Assembly: GCF_024584785.1 (NCBI RefSeq)
Contig: NZ_CP074112.1
Span: 1,612,001 to 1,676,000 of the forward strand
Length of the DNA stretch: 64,000 nt
DNA from: Idiomarina loihiensis
Lineage (GTDB): Bacteria > Pseudomonadota > Gammaproteobacteria > Enterobacterales > Alteromonadaceae
Reading direction: 5' to 3'
The notes beneath the pieces were generated by a model. It saw nothing but the letters and a program-made list of their open reading frames with translations, had not been told where the DNA came from and ran no database searches. Every line of letters begins with the position of its first letter. The stretch's first letter is position 1. Position numbers and translations under genes: made by a program. Positions 7,449 through 17,526 of this stretch are shown here, piece by piece.

Positions 7449-9212
7449 TTAGCTGTCCTTTACCGTAACAGCAACATGTAACTCTGCCAAGGCTTCAGGG
7501 TTTGCCACACCTGGGGCATCGGTGAGCACACAAGCTGCGGTGGTAGTTTTCGGGAAGGCAATCACTTCACGAATAGAGCTTGCACCTACCATCAACATCA
7601 CCAAGCGGTCCAAACCAAAGGCTAAGCCCGCATGGGGTGGCGTACCGTACTTAAGTGCCTCGAGTAAAAAGCCAAATTTTTCTTGTGCTTCAGCTTTACC
7701 AATGCCTAAGATTTCGAACGCCGCTTGCTGCATATCATTGTTATGAATACGCACCGAGCCACCACCTACTTCAACGCCATTCAAGACCATATCGTAGGCA
7801 TTTGACAGCGCCGCTTCTGGGTTGGCTTTGAGTTCTTCTGCGGTGACATTCACTGGCGCAGTAAAAGGATGGTGAATCGCGTAAAGGCGTCCATCGGCTT
7901 CTTCAAACATGGGGAAGTCAACCACCCACAACGGGCGCCACTCATCACTGACCAGATCAAAATCTTGGCCTACTTTTAAGCGCAGTGCGCCCATGGCTTC
8001 AGCTACTACGTTCGCTTTGTCCGCACCAAAGAAAATAATATCGCCATTGGCTGCTGCGGTACGCTCCAAAATGGCTGTTAAAGCTGCATCAGGAATAAAC
8101 TTCAATACCGGTGACTGCACGCCTTCACGGCCTGCCGCTAGGTCGTTAATCTTCATCCAAGCTAAGCCTTTAGCTCCATAAATACCCACGAAGTTGGTGT
8201 ATTCATCAATGGCTTTACGTGAGATAGCATCTGCTTTACCTGGCACTTTTAAAGCTGCTACGCGCCCTTTAGGATCATTAGCTGGGCCAGAGAAAACTTT
8301 AAATTCAACTTCTTGCAGCACATCAGCAACATCAACCAACTCCAGCGGGTTACGCAGATCAGGCTTGTCGCTACCAAAGCGACGCATCGCTTCATGCCAG
8401 GTCATCCGTGGAAACTCGCCTAAATCCACAGCTAACATTTGTTGGAATAAGCCGCGTACCATCTGCTCGGTAACCGCCATCACTTGGTCGGCACTCATGA
8501 ACGAAGTTTCAATATCAATTTGGGTAAATTCAGGTTGACGGTCGGCACGCAAATCTTCATCGCGGAAACATTTCACGATTTGATAGTAGCGGTCAAAACC
8601 CGACATCATCAGCAGTTGCTTAAACAGCTGCGGGGATTGTGGCAGCGCAAAGAATTTACCTTTGTGAGTACGGCTCGGCACCAAATAATCGCGCGCGCCC
8701 TCAGGCGTGGCACGAGTTAACATAGGTGTTTCTATGTCCAAAAAGCCGTTGTCGTCTAAAAAGCGGCGCACAGCACTGGTCACTTTAGCCCGAAATTGTA
8801 AGTTGTGGCTCATGTTCGGACGGCGTAAGTCGAGATAACGATAGCGTAAGCGCTGCTCTTCGCTTACCTGCTGGTTAAAATCAATCGGCAGTGGCTCTGC
8901 TCGGCTGATGATTTCCAGTTCAGTAGCCATCACTTCTACCGCACCCGTGGCCATCGATTTATTGATTTGGCTGTCAGGACGCGCCCGCACCGTGCCGGTT
9001 AAACGAATACAAAACTCTTGCCGAAGTTTATTCGCAGTTTCAAACAGCGCTTGTTGATCCGGGTCAAACACCACTTGCACTAAGCCCGTGCGGTCACGCA
9101 TATCGATAAAAATCAAACCGCCTAAATCACGGCGTTTATTGACCCATCCACAAAGGGTTACAGGTTGGTCTACTAAGCTTGTTTCTAGCTGTCCACAATA
9201 ATGGCTACGCAT
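7449..9212 (-). CDS. aspS: AspS, aspartyl-tRNA synthetase
   Basis: A 587-residue class II synthetase of the bacterial type. It has an N-terminal anticodon-binding OB fold (about 1-105), the motif 2 region with [16 protein letters not shown], the bacterial GAD insertion domain (about 285-420), and a C-terminal motif 3 with [13 protein letters not shown]. The ATG at 9212 gives the normal start [10 protein letters not shown] and has AGGGA upstream; the longer frame from 9254 adds 14 unrelated residues. It charges tRNA-Asp. The divergent cmoA begins 159 nt upstream. Confidence 0.97.
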   Translation of the reverse strand: MRSHYCGQLETSLVDQPVTLCGWVNKRRDLGGLIFIDMRDRTGLVQVVFDPDQQALFETANKLRQEFCIRLTGTVRARPDSQINKSMATGAVEVMATELEIISRAEPLPIDFNQQVSEEQRLRYRYLDLRRPNMSHNLQFRAKVTSAVRRFLDDNGFLDIETPMLTRATPEGARDYLVPSRTHKGKFFALPQSPQLFKQLLMMSGFDRYYQIVKCFRDEDLRADRQPEFTQIDIETSFMSADQVMAVTEQMVRGLFQQMLAVDLGEFPRMTWHEAMRRFGSDKPDLRNPLELVDVADVLQEVEFKVFSGPANDPKGRVAALKVPGKADAISRKAIDEYTNFVGIYGAKGLAWMKINDLAAGREGVQSPVLKFIPDAALTAILERTAAANGDIIFFGADKANVVAEAMGALRLKVGQDFDLVSDEWRPLWVVDFPMFEEADGRLYAIHHPFTAPVNVTAEELKANPEAALSNAYDMVLNGVEVGGGSVRIHNNDMQQAAFEILGIGKAEAQEKFGFLLEALKYGTPPHAGLAFGLDRLVMLMVGASSIREVIAFPKTTTAACVLTDAPGVANPEALAELHVAVTVKDS

Positions 9213-9371
9213 GGGTTTGTCCCTACCACAAATTAAGAAATTACAAAGCTGCACATTATAACGGACTGGCGCTGATTGTCAGCAACTAGCCCGCTTTTGA
9301 GAAAAAATTTAGTTTAGCACCTGCATGCGCTAAAATAGCGGCCATGTTAAACGCCAGCCCGAGTTATCAGC

Positions 9372-10103
9372 ATGAGCAAAAAAGACGCCATCTTTGCCGA
9401 ACCTTTACCGCAAGTCAGTGATTTTGTCTTCGACCAAAACGTGGTTGAAGTGTTTCCAGACATGATTAACCGTTCGGTACCTGGCTATCAAAGTATTCTG
9501 CAAGGTATTGGCCAGTTAACCAAACGTTTCGCCCAAAGCCATAGTAACCTTTACGATTTGGGCTGTTCGTTAGGTGCGGCAACCTTAGCCATGCGCCAGC
9601 ACGTAAGCCACTTAGAGCAAGTGCAGATTATTGGTATTGATAACTCCAGTGCTATGGTTGAGCGCTGCCAGTTGCATTTACAAGGCTATCGTAGCACGGT
9701 TCCGGTCAGTATTCGCTGCGAAGATATTCTGCATAGTGAATTGTCCGAGGCCTCGGTCGTCACCATGAACTTTACCCTACAGTTTGTGCCACCAGAGCAG
9801 CGCCAGCCTTTGTTACAGCGCATCTATGACAGCCTGAAACCGGGCGGAGCGCTGTTACTCAGTGAAAAATTTCGCAGCAATAGCCCCAGCATGAACGAGC
9901 TGTTGGTAGATATTCACCATGAATTTAAACGCGCCAACGGCTACAGTGAACTCGAAATAGCACAAAAACGTGCGGCCATCGAAAATGTGATGCGCATCGA
10001 CACCTTAGAAACTCACCATCAGCGATTACAGCAGGTTGGCTTTAGCCAATCGCAAGTGTGGTTTCAGTGTTACAATTTTGCCGCACTGATTGCTGTTAAA
10101 TAG
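9372..10103 (+). CDS. cmoA: CmoA, carboxy-SAM synthase
   Basis: A 243-residue Rossmann-fold SAM-binding enzyme that makes carboxy-S-adenosylmethionine from SAM and prephenate. The SAM-binding segment YDLGCSLGAATLAMRQ (about residues 57-72) and the IGIDNSSAMVERC acidic loop are visible. The product is used by CmoB, whose gene follows 33 nt downstream, to modify U34 of certain tRNAs to cmo5U. The pairing of the two genes is standard in gammaproteobacteria and makes the assignment firm. Confidence 0.96.
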   Translation: MSKKDAIFAEPLPQVSDFVFDQNVVEVFPDMINRSVPGYQSILQGIGQLTKRFAQSHSNLYDLGCSLGAATLAMRQHVSHLEQVQIIGIDNSSAMVERCQLHLQGYRSTVPVSIRCEDILHSELSEASVVTMNFTLQFVPPEQRQPLLQRIYDSLKPGGALLLSEKFRSNSPSMNELLVDIHHEFKRANGYSELEIAQKRAAIENVMRIDTLETHHQRLQQVGFSQSQVWFQCYNFAALIAVK

Positions 10104-10136
10104 TCGCCGCCGCTTAACCTACGCTCAAGGGATATC

Positions 10137-11108
10137 ATGACTTTATTTACCAAGGATTTAATCGCTGTCGCCCAATCGCCGTTGGCACATTGGTTAACGA
10201 GCCTCCCCGCGCAACTTCAACAGTGGCAGCAACAGCAACAACATGGCGAGTTACCCAAATGGTTACGCTGTGTCGCACAATTGCCACAGCTTGAACCTAC
10301 AGCGGTAGCTTTGGGCGCCACTGTGAGCGTCCTGAATGACAGCATCAGCGACGGCCAACAGCAACGCATCAAAGGGCTACTGATGCAACTCACCCCGTGG
10401 CGCAAGGGCCCGTTCAATTTACATGGGGTGCAGATAGATACCGAATGGCGCTCGGATTTTAAATGGCAACGAGTGGCACCCCATATCGGTGATTTAAGCG
10501 GGCAACAGGTGCTTGATGTGGGTTGTGGCAGTGGTTATCACCTCTGGCGCATGCTTGAAAGCGGCGCCGAGCAAGTCTGGGGCATCGACCCCGGCCAGCT
10601 ATTTATGGCGCAGTTTATGGCGGTGCGCAGCTTTATGCCGACTGACCTACAAGCACGCGCACACTGGTTCCCGTTGGGCATAGAAGATATGCCCGAACTA
10701 AAAGCCTTTGACACCGTCTTTAGCATGGGCGTGCTTTACCATCGGCGCTCGCCCATTGATTTTCTCACCCAACTTAAAGCCCTGCTCAAGCCAGGTGGCC
10801 AGTTGGTATTAGAAACACTGGTAGTGACAGGTGATGAGCAGACCGTTTTAGTACCGGGTGAAACCTATGCCAAGATGCGCAACGTCTGGTTTATTCCTAG
10901 CACCAAAGCCTTGTTACATTGGCTTGAACGTTGTGGCTTTAAGAACGCCCGCGTGGTGGATGAAAACGTCACCAGTTTAGCTGAGCAACGCGCCACCGAA
11001 TGGATGCCTGGTCAGTCGTTAGTGGATTTTTTAGATCCGCACGATACCAGCAAAACCATCGAGGGCTATCCAGCCCCCCTGCGAGCCGTTATTATTGCTA
11101 ACACCTAG
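10137..11108 (+). CDS. cmoB: CmoB, tRNA U34 carboxymethyltransferase
   Basis: A 323-residue SAM-type transferase. A helical N-terminal region (about 1-110) precedes a Rossmann domain with [16 protein letters not shown] (motif I, about 125-140) and the [13 protein letters not shown] segment typical of CmoB. It transfers the carboxymethyl group of carboxy-SAM, made by CmoA, onto 5-hydroxyuridine at the wobble position, broadening codon reading. It forms an operon with cmoA and possibly with the LysR-type gene 24 nt downstream. Confidence 0.96.
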   Translation: MTLFTKDLIAVAQSPLAHWLTSLPAQLQQWQQQQQHGELPKWLRCVAQLPQLEPTAVALGATVSVLNDSISDGQQQRIKGLLMQLTPWRKGPFNLHGVQIDTEWRSDFKWQRVAPHIGDLSGQQVLDVGCGSGYHLWRMLESGAEQVWGIDPGQLFMAQFMAVRSFMPTDLQARAHWFPLGIEDMPELKAFDTVFSMGVLYHRRSPIDFLTQLKALLKPGGQLVLETLVVTGDEQTVLVPGETYAKMRNVWFIPSTKALLHWLERCGFKNARVVDENVTSLAEQRATEWMPGQSLVDFLDPHDTSKTIEGYPAPLRAVIIANT

Positions 11109-11132
11109 CCGAATCATCCCGTTGGAGATTGC

Positions 11133-12017
11133 ATGAGTACGCCCTACCGCCCCAAAACCACACTTGAACAATGGCGTATTTTACAGGCCGTAGTGGACCA
11201 TGGCGGCTACGCTCATGCCGCGCAAGTCTTGAATAAAAGCCAAAGCTCGCTCAATCATGCGGTGGCTAAATTGCAAGATACGCTCGAAGTTGAACTGCTC
11301 GAAGTGGTGGGCCGTAAGGCTCAGCTCACGCCCATCGGCGAAACCATGGTGCGCCGCTCACGCCAGCTCACCAGTTTAGTAACTGAACTTGAGCAGTTAG
11401 CGGTAAACCTTAAGCAGGGCTGGGAAACTAAAATCACTTTGGCCGTAGAAATGGTCTTTGACCGCCAGCTACTGGTGCCTGTGCTGCATGAGTTTCAACA
11501 ACTCAGTCGGGGCACTCGCTTAGTCATTGAAGACACGGTATTAACCGGCTCCATTGAACATATTTTAGACCAAAGCGCAGATATCGTAATCACCCACCAA
11601 CTCCCCAAAGGTCATGTGGGTGAGCCCATCAGCGGCTATCGGCTAGATTTGGTGGTGAGCAAAGAGCATCCGCTGGCCCAACAGCCAGGCCCCATTAGTG
11701 CCGATGAGCTGAGTCAATATTTACAAATCGTGATTCGTGATACGGCCAAAAAGCCGATAGAAGTAGAGGGCTGGCTTAAGTCTGAACAACGCTGGACGGT
11801 GAATCACTTTAACGAATCACTACAGCTGGTGCAAAATGGCTTAGGTTTTAGTTGGTTGCCACCTCACGTTACCCGCCATGCTGACAACCTGTGCTTCTTA
11901 ACCCTAGCTGGTAGCAGCAAGCGCAGCGGCTCGATGTACCTCACCTTACCCAAAGGCGATACCACCGGCCCTTGTGCCCGCATGCTTTATCAATTGCTGA
12001 TAAAAGAATTGATTTAG
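11133..12017 (+). CDS. LysR-family transcriptional regulator
   Basis: A 294-residue LysR-type regulator. The N-terminal winged helix-turn-helix (about 9-68) includes GGYAHAAQVLNKSQSSLNHA, and a periplasmic-binding-protein-like effector domain covers about 90-294. It starts 24 nt after cmoB on the same strand, so it may be co-transcribed. It also lies 116 nt upstream of an efflux operon. Regulators next to efflux pumps often control them, but this one is in tandem rather than divergent. The efflux promoter carries an OmpR-family (PmrA-like) box instead, so its target is open. I cannot name a specific orthologue. Confidence 0.9.
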   Translation: MSTPYRPKTTLEQWRILQAVVDHGGYAHAAQVLNKSQSSLNHAVAKLQDTLEVELLEVVGRKAQLTPIGETMVRRSRQLTSLVTELEQLAVNLKQGWETKITLAVEMVFDRQLLVPVLHEFQQLSRGTRLVIEDTVLTGSIEHILDQSADIVITHQLPKGHVGEPISGYRLDLVVSKEHPLAQQPGPISADELSQYLQIVIRDTAKKPIEVEGWLKSEQRWTVNHFNESLQLVQNGLGFSWLPPHVTRHADNLCFLTLAGSSKRSGSMYLTLPKGDTTGPCARMLYQLLIKELI

Positions 12018-12056
12018 CGCAAATTATCGCAAACTTGGCATAATTCCCACACAAAG

Positions 12057-12099
12057 CTTAAGCTTTCTTAAGACTTCCTTAAGCAAGCCCTCATAGAGT
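12057..12099 (+). promoter_or_regulatory. Efflux-operon promoter with three CTTAAG half-sites (PmrA-like box)
   Basis: CTTAAG occurs at 12057-12062, 12067-12072 and 12078-12083, spaced 10 and 11 bases apart, about one helical turn. The last two form CTTAAG-N5-CTTAAG, the consensus layout of the PmrA box. Ten bases after the last half-site is TAGAGT (12094-12099), a -10-like TANNNT hexamer. The predicted start near 12106 gives a leader of about 28 nt before the GTG at 12134. There is no good -35, as expected where an OmpR-family activator replaces it. The same geometry occurs between dgkA and the gene at 38141. Confidence 0.7.
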
Positions 12100-12133
12100 G
12101 TTACTGCTAGTTGCAGTAATAAGGAGCTTTATC

Positions 12134-13372
12134 GTGTGGATCGACAACTTTGTTCAACAACATCTCAATTTACCTGCATGGGGTAAGCGCGATTTAGCCA
12201 TAAGTCTATTGCTGCTAAACCTGCTTTTGCTCAGCCCAACAGCACATGCTCAAACACCCGCTAACACTAGCTTAAGTAGCTTAACCGACGCCGCTGAAGC
12301 CAGGCTGCAAACGGATCTAGTGCAACGTCCCGAAACCTGGGTATCTAGTTGGCTGGCAGCGGCACCTACGGTAAGTATAGCGGCCCTGCAAAGCCAAGCC
12401 GACCAAGGAACCGATGAACTTGAACTGGCTCTGTCATTGCCTCTTACAAGTCCGAGTGGCCACCAACTGAACCAGCAATGGCAGTCGATAGCACAGCACT
12501 ATCAGCAGCAGCTGCTAAAACTACGCCGCTGGTACGCCAGTGGCCAAGTACGCAACTTAGTTTGGACCATTGCTCAGCATCAACAACAGCAGCAGCTGTT
12601 ACAACAACAACTACAAACCTATCAGGGCTTAATGGCACCATTGCAACAGCAAGCTGAAACCACCGAGGCTGATACCTATTTTCGCTACGGATTGCAGCAG
12701 GCACAAACTCAATTAGCTATGTTGCAGTTAGAGCACCAACAACATCAGCAAGCCGCTGAGCAACAGCTTATGGAACTCACTGGCACCCGCCAAATTCCAA
12801 CTAACTTAGCAGATGCCAACCCCACTAGACTCGACGCTGCAGCATGGCAACAGCATCCGCAGTTGGCGTTACTACAATTGCACGAGCAACAACTCTACTT
12901 ACAGCAGCAACAAAATCTCAGCGGTAATACCCCATGGCAGGTCACCACCCGCTTCAAACGGATAGATACTGCCGGCATCTCAGAAAATCAAATTGGCTTA
13001 CAGCTCGATATTCCGCTGTCGTTGGGGGCGCAACTGAGCCAAACCGAACAAAGCAATTATCAGATAAGTCAGCAACAATGGCTACAAGACTATCAACAAA
13101 GTCGTCAGCAGATCATCCAGCAGTATCAGCAAGCACAAGCCCAGCTAAGCCTGTTAGAGGCGCAATATCAATTGCTCCAACCACATCAACAGTTGCGCCA
13201 GCAGGCCCAATCTGCGCTGCTTCTGTTGTTGCAGCGGCAAGAGATCAATCCAGATATCGCACAACAAAGGTTGCAACAGTTATTTGCCGAGCAACGCCAA
13301 GTGCAGTTACTCAAACAACAAATCCAACAAGCCTATGCCCAACTTCAACAAGCAGCAGGAGTACCCTTATGA
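12134..13372 (+). CDS. TolC-like outer-membrane efflux protein
   Basis: A 412-residue, unusually glutamine-rich protein. I place the start at the GTG at 12134: AAGGAG ends seven bases before it, and it lies downstream of the predicted transcription start, whereas the longer frame from 12098 begins inside the promoter. A charged N-region is followed by a hydrophobic stretch rich in Leu (about residues 24-33) and a likely cleavage after Ala-His-Ala. The rest is long alpha-helical, heptad-rich sequence, including two extended Gln/Leu helices near 130-215 and 335-410, as in outer-membrane efflux proteins that build the periplasmic tunnel. It is the first gene of the tripartite pump operon and overlaps the adaptor gene by four bases. 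Sequence identity to TolC is not obvious; context carries the call. Confidence 0.8.
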   Translation: MWIDNFVQQHLNLPAWGKRDLAISLLLLNLLLLSPTAHAQTPANTSLSSLTDAAEARLQTDLVQRPETWVSSWLAAAPTVSIAALQSQADQGTDELELALSLPLTSPSGHQLNQQWQSIAQHYQQQLLKLRRWYASGQVRNLVWTIAQHQQQQQLLQQQLQTYQGLMAPLQQQAETTEADTYFRYGLQQAQTQLAMLQLEHQQHQQAAEQQLMELTGTRQIPTNLADANPTRLDAAAWQQHPQLALLQLHEQQLYLQQQQNLSGNTPWQVTTRFKRIDTAGISENQIGLQLDIPLSLGAQLSQTEQSNYQISQQQWLQDYQQSRQQIIQQYQQAQAQLSLLEAQYQLLQPHQQLRQQAQSALLLLLQRQEINPDIAQQRLQQLFAEQRQVQLLKQQIQQAYAQLQQAAGVPL

Positions 13373-14460
13373 GCCTTATCAATCGATTCAATAATCAGGG
13401 TTATCAACACCAGCAAGCTGCTTGCCTAAAGCTGTGCCGCGTTGCCGTGCTGCTTCTGGCTGTCACCACCACAACTCAGGTAGCGGCAGACCAAGTTGAG
13501 CTTAGCGAACTCGGACAGCTCTCTTTAAGTTATCACCAGGTGACGCCCCAATCTCACTATACCGGCGCCGCGCTTACCGCACGAGTTACTAACTTTGTGC
13601 AAAGTGGTTATCCCGTTGCCAATATGCTCGAAGTATCACAACAGCAATGGCTAGTGCAGCAAGGGCAACAGGTAACCCATAAACAACCGGTAGTGCAATT
13701 AAGTGGCGATGCCGTCGAACATTTTCTTACTGAATACAATGCACAACAACAGCAGCTAGAGGTGGTAGCGCAGCGCTATCAGAGCAATCAACAGCTGTTT
13801 CAAAAGCAAGCCATCAGTGCCGCCCAGTGGCAGGAAATCAGCGCGGCTTACCACAGCACGCTGTTAGCATTTGAGCATCTCGACCATTTTTACCAGCATA
13901 TTGTTCAAATCAATAAGGCAAACAACAGCATCACCTTAGCGGCTCCGCAAGCGGGACACATAGACATTGTCGCCAACCAAACGATACTATTTAGTGTCAG
14001 TGCTGCGGCAACATCAAGATTACGCGGACAACTGGCCACCTTTAGTAAGCAACCAACCAGTGTCAGCTGGCAGCAATGCGAACTAGCGATCGATTATGTC
14101 GAGCAAACCAGTCAGGGGTTTACCCAAACCTGGTGGAGCATTCCGCTCACCGATTTACCCGCTCACTGTCAAGCGCCGCTAGGCAGCCAGCTAAGCGTTA
14201 CGCCGCATTATCAACAGACGGTGTTTAACGTACCCGCCAGTAGTATCATCCGGCATCAACAGCAAACCTATGTGTGGCAATTAGTGCAGCAAGCATTGGT
14301 GCTAGTACCGGTCGACATTATTGGTAAGCAAGCGATGAACACGGCCAACGGTGCAGCTTACTTACAGATCACCAGTACCCAACTAGCACCTAACAGCCAA
14401 GTGTTACAGCAATCCGTAGGCGCTGTTTACGGTCACTTTATTGGGCTAGGGGGAGAGTAA
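13369..14460 (+). CDS. RND efflux periplasmic adaptor (membrane fusion protein)
   Basis: A 363-residue protein starting at the ATG that overlaps the preceding stop (ATGA). A hydrophobic N-terminal segment (about 22-40) is a signal anchor or signal peptide ending near Ala-Ala-Asp. A short biotinyl-lipoyl-like portion with QQGQQVTHKQPVVQL follows, then a Gln-rich helical hairpin (about 115-175), a second lipoyl-like half, and beta-barrel segments at the C-terminus. The adaptor bridges the inner-membrane pump and the outer-membrane channel. It is diverged, and I could not assign it to the CusB or CzcB branch. It stops three bases before the pump gene. Confidence 0.82.
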   Translation: MSLINRFNNQGYQHQQAACLKLCRVAVLLLAVTTTTQVAADQVELSELGQLSLSYHQVTPQSHYTGAALTARVTNFVQSGYPVANMLEVSQQQWLVQQGQQVTHKQPVVQLSGDAVEHFLTEYNAQQQQLEVVAQRYQSNQQLFQKQAISAAQWQEISAAYHSTLLAFEHLDHFYQHIVQINKANNSITLAAPQAGHIDIVANQTILFSVSAAATSRLRGQLATFSKQPTSVSWQQCELAIDYVEQTSQGFTQTWWSIPLTDLPAHCQAPLGSQLSVTPHYQQTVFNVPASSIIRHQQQTYVWQLVQQALVLVPVDIIGKQAMNTANGAAYLQITSTQLAPNSQVLQQSVGAVYGHFIGLGGE

Positions 14461-14463
14461 TAG

Positions 14464-17400
14464 ATGGCAGCCATTCTGCGTTTTGTGCTCACTCAAAGGG
14501 TGTTTATCTTAGCTCTTACCGCCCTTGTCTTGGCGCTAGCGGTGCAGGCTTGGCAGCGCCTGCCGATTGACGCCTTCCCAGATATTTCTCCAACCCAAGC
14601 CAAGCTCATTATTCGTGCGCCGGGCATGACCGCCGCAGAAATCGAAGCGCAAATCACGCAACCTATCGAAACCGAACTGCTAGGTATTCCTAATCAGGCG
14701 ATTTTGCGCTCCACCACCAAGTATGGCATCACTTCTATCACCATTGATTTCGCAGAAGGTGTGGATATCTACTGGGCTCGGCAACAAGTAAGCGAGCGCC
14801 TCAGCGGCGTCTGGGGTAGCTTACCCGAAGGCATTGATGGTGGCTTAGCCCCAATGAGCACCCCACTTAGTGAAATCTTTATGCTGAGTTACAGCAATCC
14901 CAATTTAACCTTAGCCGAACGTCGGCACCTGCTAGATTGGCAAGTACGGCCGTTGTTGCGTACCGTGCCTGGGGTAGCCGAGGTCACCACTATGGGCGGC
15001 TTTGTTACAACGCTGCAATTCACCCCTGATCTAGGTCGTCTCCAGCAAGCCGGAATATCCCTAGCGCAACTGGTTGAGTGGCTGCAACAAAATCATCTAA
15101 ATGGTAGCGTGGGACGCATCGATAACGGCTCCACCAGTCTCATCCTGCGTACCGAAGGCAAACTCGCTGACCAATATGACCTGGCGCAACTGAAACTCCC
15201 CACGGCAACGGGCGAAACTATCACCTTGGCGCAATTAGGCGAGATCAGCAACGGTTACCTGCCGCGCTTTGGTGGCGTAACCCATAACGGTGAAGAAACG
15301 GCGCAAGCCATGATCATTGCCTTAAAAGATACTAATACGAACGAGGTAGTTGCTGCTGTTAAAGCCCAACTGGCTCAACTTGAGCCAACCCTGCCGGCCG
15401 GTAGCGAACTTAATGTCTTCTACGACCGTGCGGATCTTATTAGTACTGCCGTGAGCACCATCATCGAAGCACTACTTGCTGCAGTGCTACTTGTTATTTT
15501 AATTCTCTTCATCTTTTTAGCCGATGTTCGCGCCGCTTTAGTGGTCGCCTTATCCATTCCACTGGCCGTAGCCATCACCTTTTTAGCTATGGACCAAGTA
15601 GGTCTTACGGCTAACCTCATGAGTCTTGGTGGCATTGTTATTGCCATCGGTATGCTGGTAGATGCTGCTGTGGTCGTTGTTGAAAACATCGTCACACAAA
15701 GTCAGAAACAGGCCTATTTACCGCGCGCTCATCGAATCTATCGGGCCACTCTGGCCGTGGCGCAGCCGGTGATTTCAGGTACCGCTATAGTGATTATCGT
15801 GTTCGCACCACTTTTGTTTCTGAGTGGTCTAGAGGGCAAGCTGTTTTCCCCCGTCGCGCAAACTATTGTCTTTGCGATGCTAGCCTCCATGCTAGTGGCA
15901 TTAACAGTTATTCCAGTGTTGGCGGTTACCTTAATCAGCGCTAAGCCTAAACCTACCCCACACCTAATCCAATGGCTTATAGCGCATTATCAACGCCTAC
16001 TTGCACGAGTTATCCAACGGCCTGCTGCATGGCTTATCAGCGCCGTAGGACTACTGGCAGTGGCAGCAGTAGCTATCAGTTTTACGGGTAAAACCTTTAT
16101 GCCTGTGATGGATGAAGGCGATCTCATTGTGCAGCTAGAAAAGCATCCCAGCATTAACTTAACTGAATCTTTGGCCTTAGATGCACAATTAGAACAAAGA
16201 CTACTCGCTGACATCCCAGAAATTAAGCAAATCGTTGCTCGCATTGGTTCAGATGAATTAGGTATGGATGCGATGGGACTCAACGAAACCGATATGTTTA
16301 TTCAGTTACAGCCGCGTGACACCTGGCAAGTGAGTGACAAAGCTGCATTGATTGATGCCATTCGGAAGGTACTCCTAGACTACCCAGGAATAAACTTTAA
16401 TTTCACTCAACCCATTCAAATGCGGGTCGCTGAAATGCTTACCGGTAGCTCTGGCGATGTAGCTATCAAGGTGTTTGGTGACGACATTAGCACTCTTAGT
16501 AGCACGGCCCAGAAGATCGCTGAGATAACTACTGGCGTGGCCGGGAGCGTCGATGTACAAACAACCTTGATTGACGGGGGCGAATACATCAACATTCGAT
16601 TACGCCCTGATGTTGCGGCGCGCTACCATCTCACTACGGCAGAACTGTCACGTCTTATTCGATTGTTTGTTGATGGTCTGCACGTGGGTGACGTTATTCA
16701 TGGCCGCATTAAAACACCGTTAGTCTTTGCCGCTAGTAACAACAGCAAGCTGAGTTACTTACAGCAATTAAAAGACTTGCCTGTCAGCTTACCTGACGGC
16801 AACTGGGCGCCGTTAAGTGCCCTCGCAACCATAAGTAGTGACGAAGGCCCGAGCCTCATTGAGCGAGAAAACAGCAGTCGCTTTGCGGTCGTCACCACGA
16901 ATGTGAGCGACCGTGACGTGGTTAGTTTTGTTGAAGAGCTACAGCAACAACTCGCGCGTGAGTTACAGTTACCTAGTGGGTATTATCTTAACTTTGGCGG
17001 TGAGTTTGAAAATCAAGCGAGAGCTACCAATAACCTACTGACGATTGTCCCTGTCGTTCTTTTGGTTATCGGGCTCATTCTATTCGCCACCTTCCGATCT
17101 TTGGCGGTAGCGGGCCTGGTCTTCGCCAATATTCCCTTCGCCCTGATGGGCGGTGTGCTGGCATTATTTATCACCGGCGAATATTTGTCGGTGCCAGCTT
17201 CGGTGGGCTTTATTGCCTTGTTAGGGGTAGCGGTACTCAACGGTGTAGTCATGCTGACTCACTTTCAAGCGATAGAACATCAACATGAACAGTTAGAACA
17301 ACTGGTGATTGTTGGCGCCAGTGATCGTTTACGCGCCATCCTGATGACTGCGACCACAGCGATGCTGGGTCTCTTCCCATTAGCTTTGGCCACTGGCCCT

Positions 17401-17526
17401 GGCGCCGAAATTCAACGCCCCCTAGCGATTGTCGTAATTGGTGGCTTGGTTACTGCGACTTTCACCACCTTATTTATTCTTCCTTTAATGTACAAGCTCT
17501 TGCGAGGTCGCCATGTCCGAGTATGA
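14464..17526 (+). CDS. RND efflux transporter, heavy-metal-efflux (CusA/CzcA) type
   Basis: A 1020-residue RND pump with twelve predicted membrane helices in two halves and two large periplasmic loops. The first helix leads into LPIDAFPDISPTQAKL, characteristic of the RND superfamily. The fourth-helix region reads IAIGMLVDAAVVVVEN with a single Asp, as in CusA-like heavy-metal pumps rather than the double Asp of drug-type AcrB pumps. The MPVMDEGDL segment after helix 7 also matches this branch. Substrate is not determinable by eye: I did not identify the methionine metal-relay pattern of CusA. A DUF3240 gene overlaps its 3' end, a neighbour typical of metal-type RND operons. The promoter carries a PmrA-like box, so an envelope-stress role is plausible. 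Confidence 0.9.
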   Translation: MAAILRFVLTQRVFILALTALVLALAVQAWQRLPIDAFPDISPTQAKLIIRAPGMTAAEIEAQITQPIETELLGIPNQAILRSTTKYGITSITIDFAEGVDIYWARQQVSERLSGVWGSLPEGIDGGLAPMSTPLSEIFMLSYSNPNLTLAERRHLLDWQVRPLLRTVPGVAEVTTMGGFVTTLQFTPDLGRLQQAGISLAQLVEWLQQNHLNGSVGRIDNGSTSLILRTEGKLADQYDLAQLKLPTATGETITLAQLGEISNGYLPRFGGVTHNGEETAQAMIIALKDTNTNEVVAAVKAQLAQLEPTLPAGSELNVFYDRADLISTAVSTIIEALLAAVLLVILILFIFLADVRAALVVALSIPLAVAITFLAMDQVGLTANLMSLGGIVIAIGMLVDAAVVVVENIVTQSQKQAYLPRAHRIYRATLAVAQPVISGTAIVIIVFAPLLFLSGLEGKLFSPVAQTIVFAMLASMLVALTVIPVLAVTLISAKPKPTPHLIQWLIAHYQRLLARVIQRPAAWLISAVGLLAVAAVAISFTGKTFMPVMDEGDLIVQLEKHPSINLTESLALDAQLEQRLLADIPEIKQIVARIGSDELGMDAMGLNETDMFIQLQPRDTWQVSDKAALIDAIRKVLLDYPGINFNFTQPIQMRVAEMLTGSSGDVAIKVFGDDISTLSSTAQKIAEITTGVAGSVDVQTTLIDGGEYINIRLRPDVAARYHLTTAELSRLIRLFVDGLHVGDVIHGRIKTPLVFAASNNSKLSYLQQLKDLPVSLPDGNWAPLSALATISSDEGPSLIERENSSRFAVVTTNVSDRDVVSFVEELQQQLARELQLPSGYYLNFGGEFENQARATNNLLTIVPVVLLVIGLILFATFRSLAVAGLVFANIPFALMGGVLALFITGEYLSVPASVGFIALLGVAVLNGVVMLTHFQAIEHQHEQLEQLVIVGASDRLRAILMTATTAMLGLFPLALATGPGAEIQRPLAIVVIGGLVTATFTTLFILPLMYKLLRGRHVRV

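Noticed and set aside
7425-7452. CTTAA-containing direct repeat between aspS and ruvC as a PmrA-like box
   Set aside because: Half-site spacing does not match N5 and no -10 hexamer follows at ten bases; it is an imperfect tandem repeat of GTTAACTTA.
12098-12133. Earlier start of the TolC-like protein at 12098
   Set aside because: It overlaps the predicted -10 region and has no Shine-Dalgarno sequence, whereas GTG at 12134 follows AAGGAG.
12934-13368. Extension of the adaptor frame upstream to 12934
   Set aside because: This part runs inside the TolC-like gene in another frame, is Ser/Thr-rich without structure, and precedes the ATGA-coupled start.
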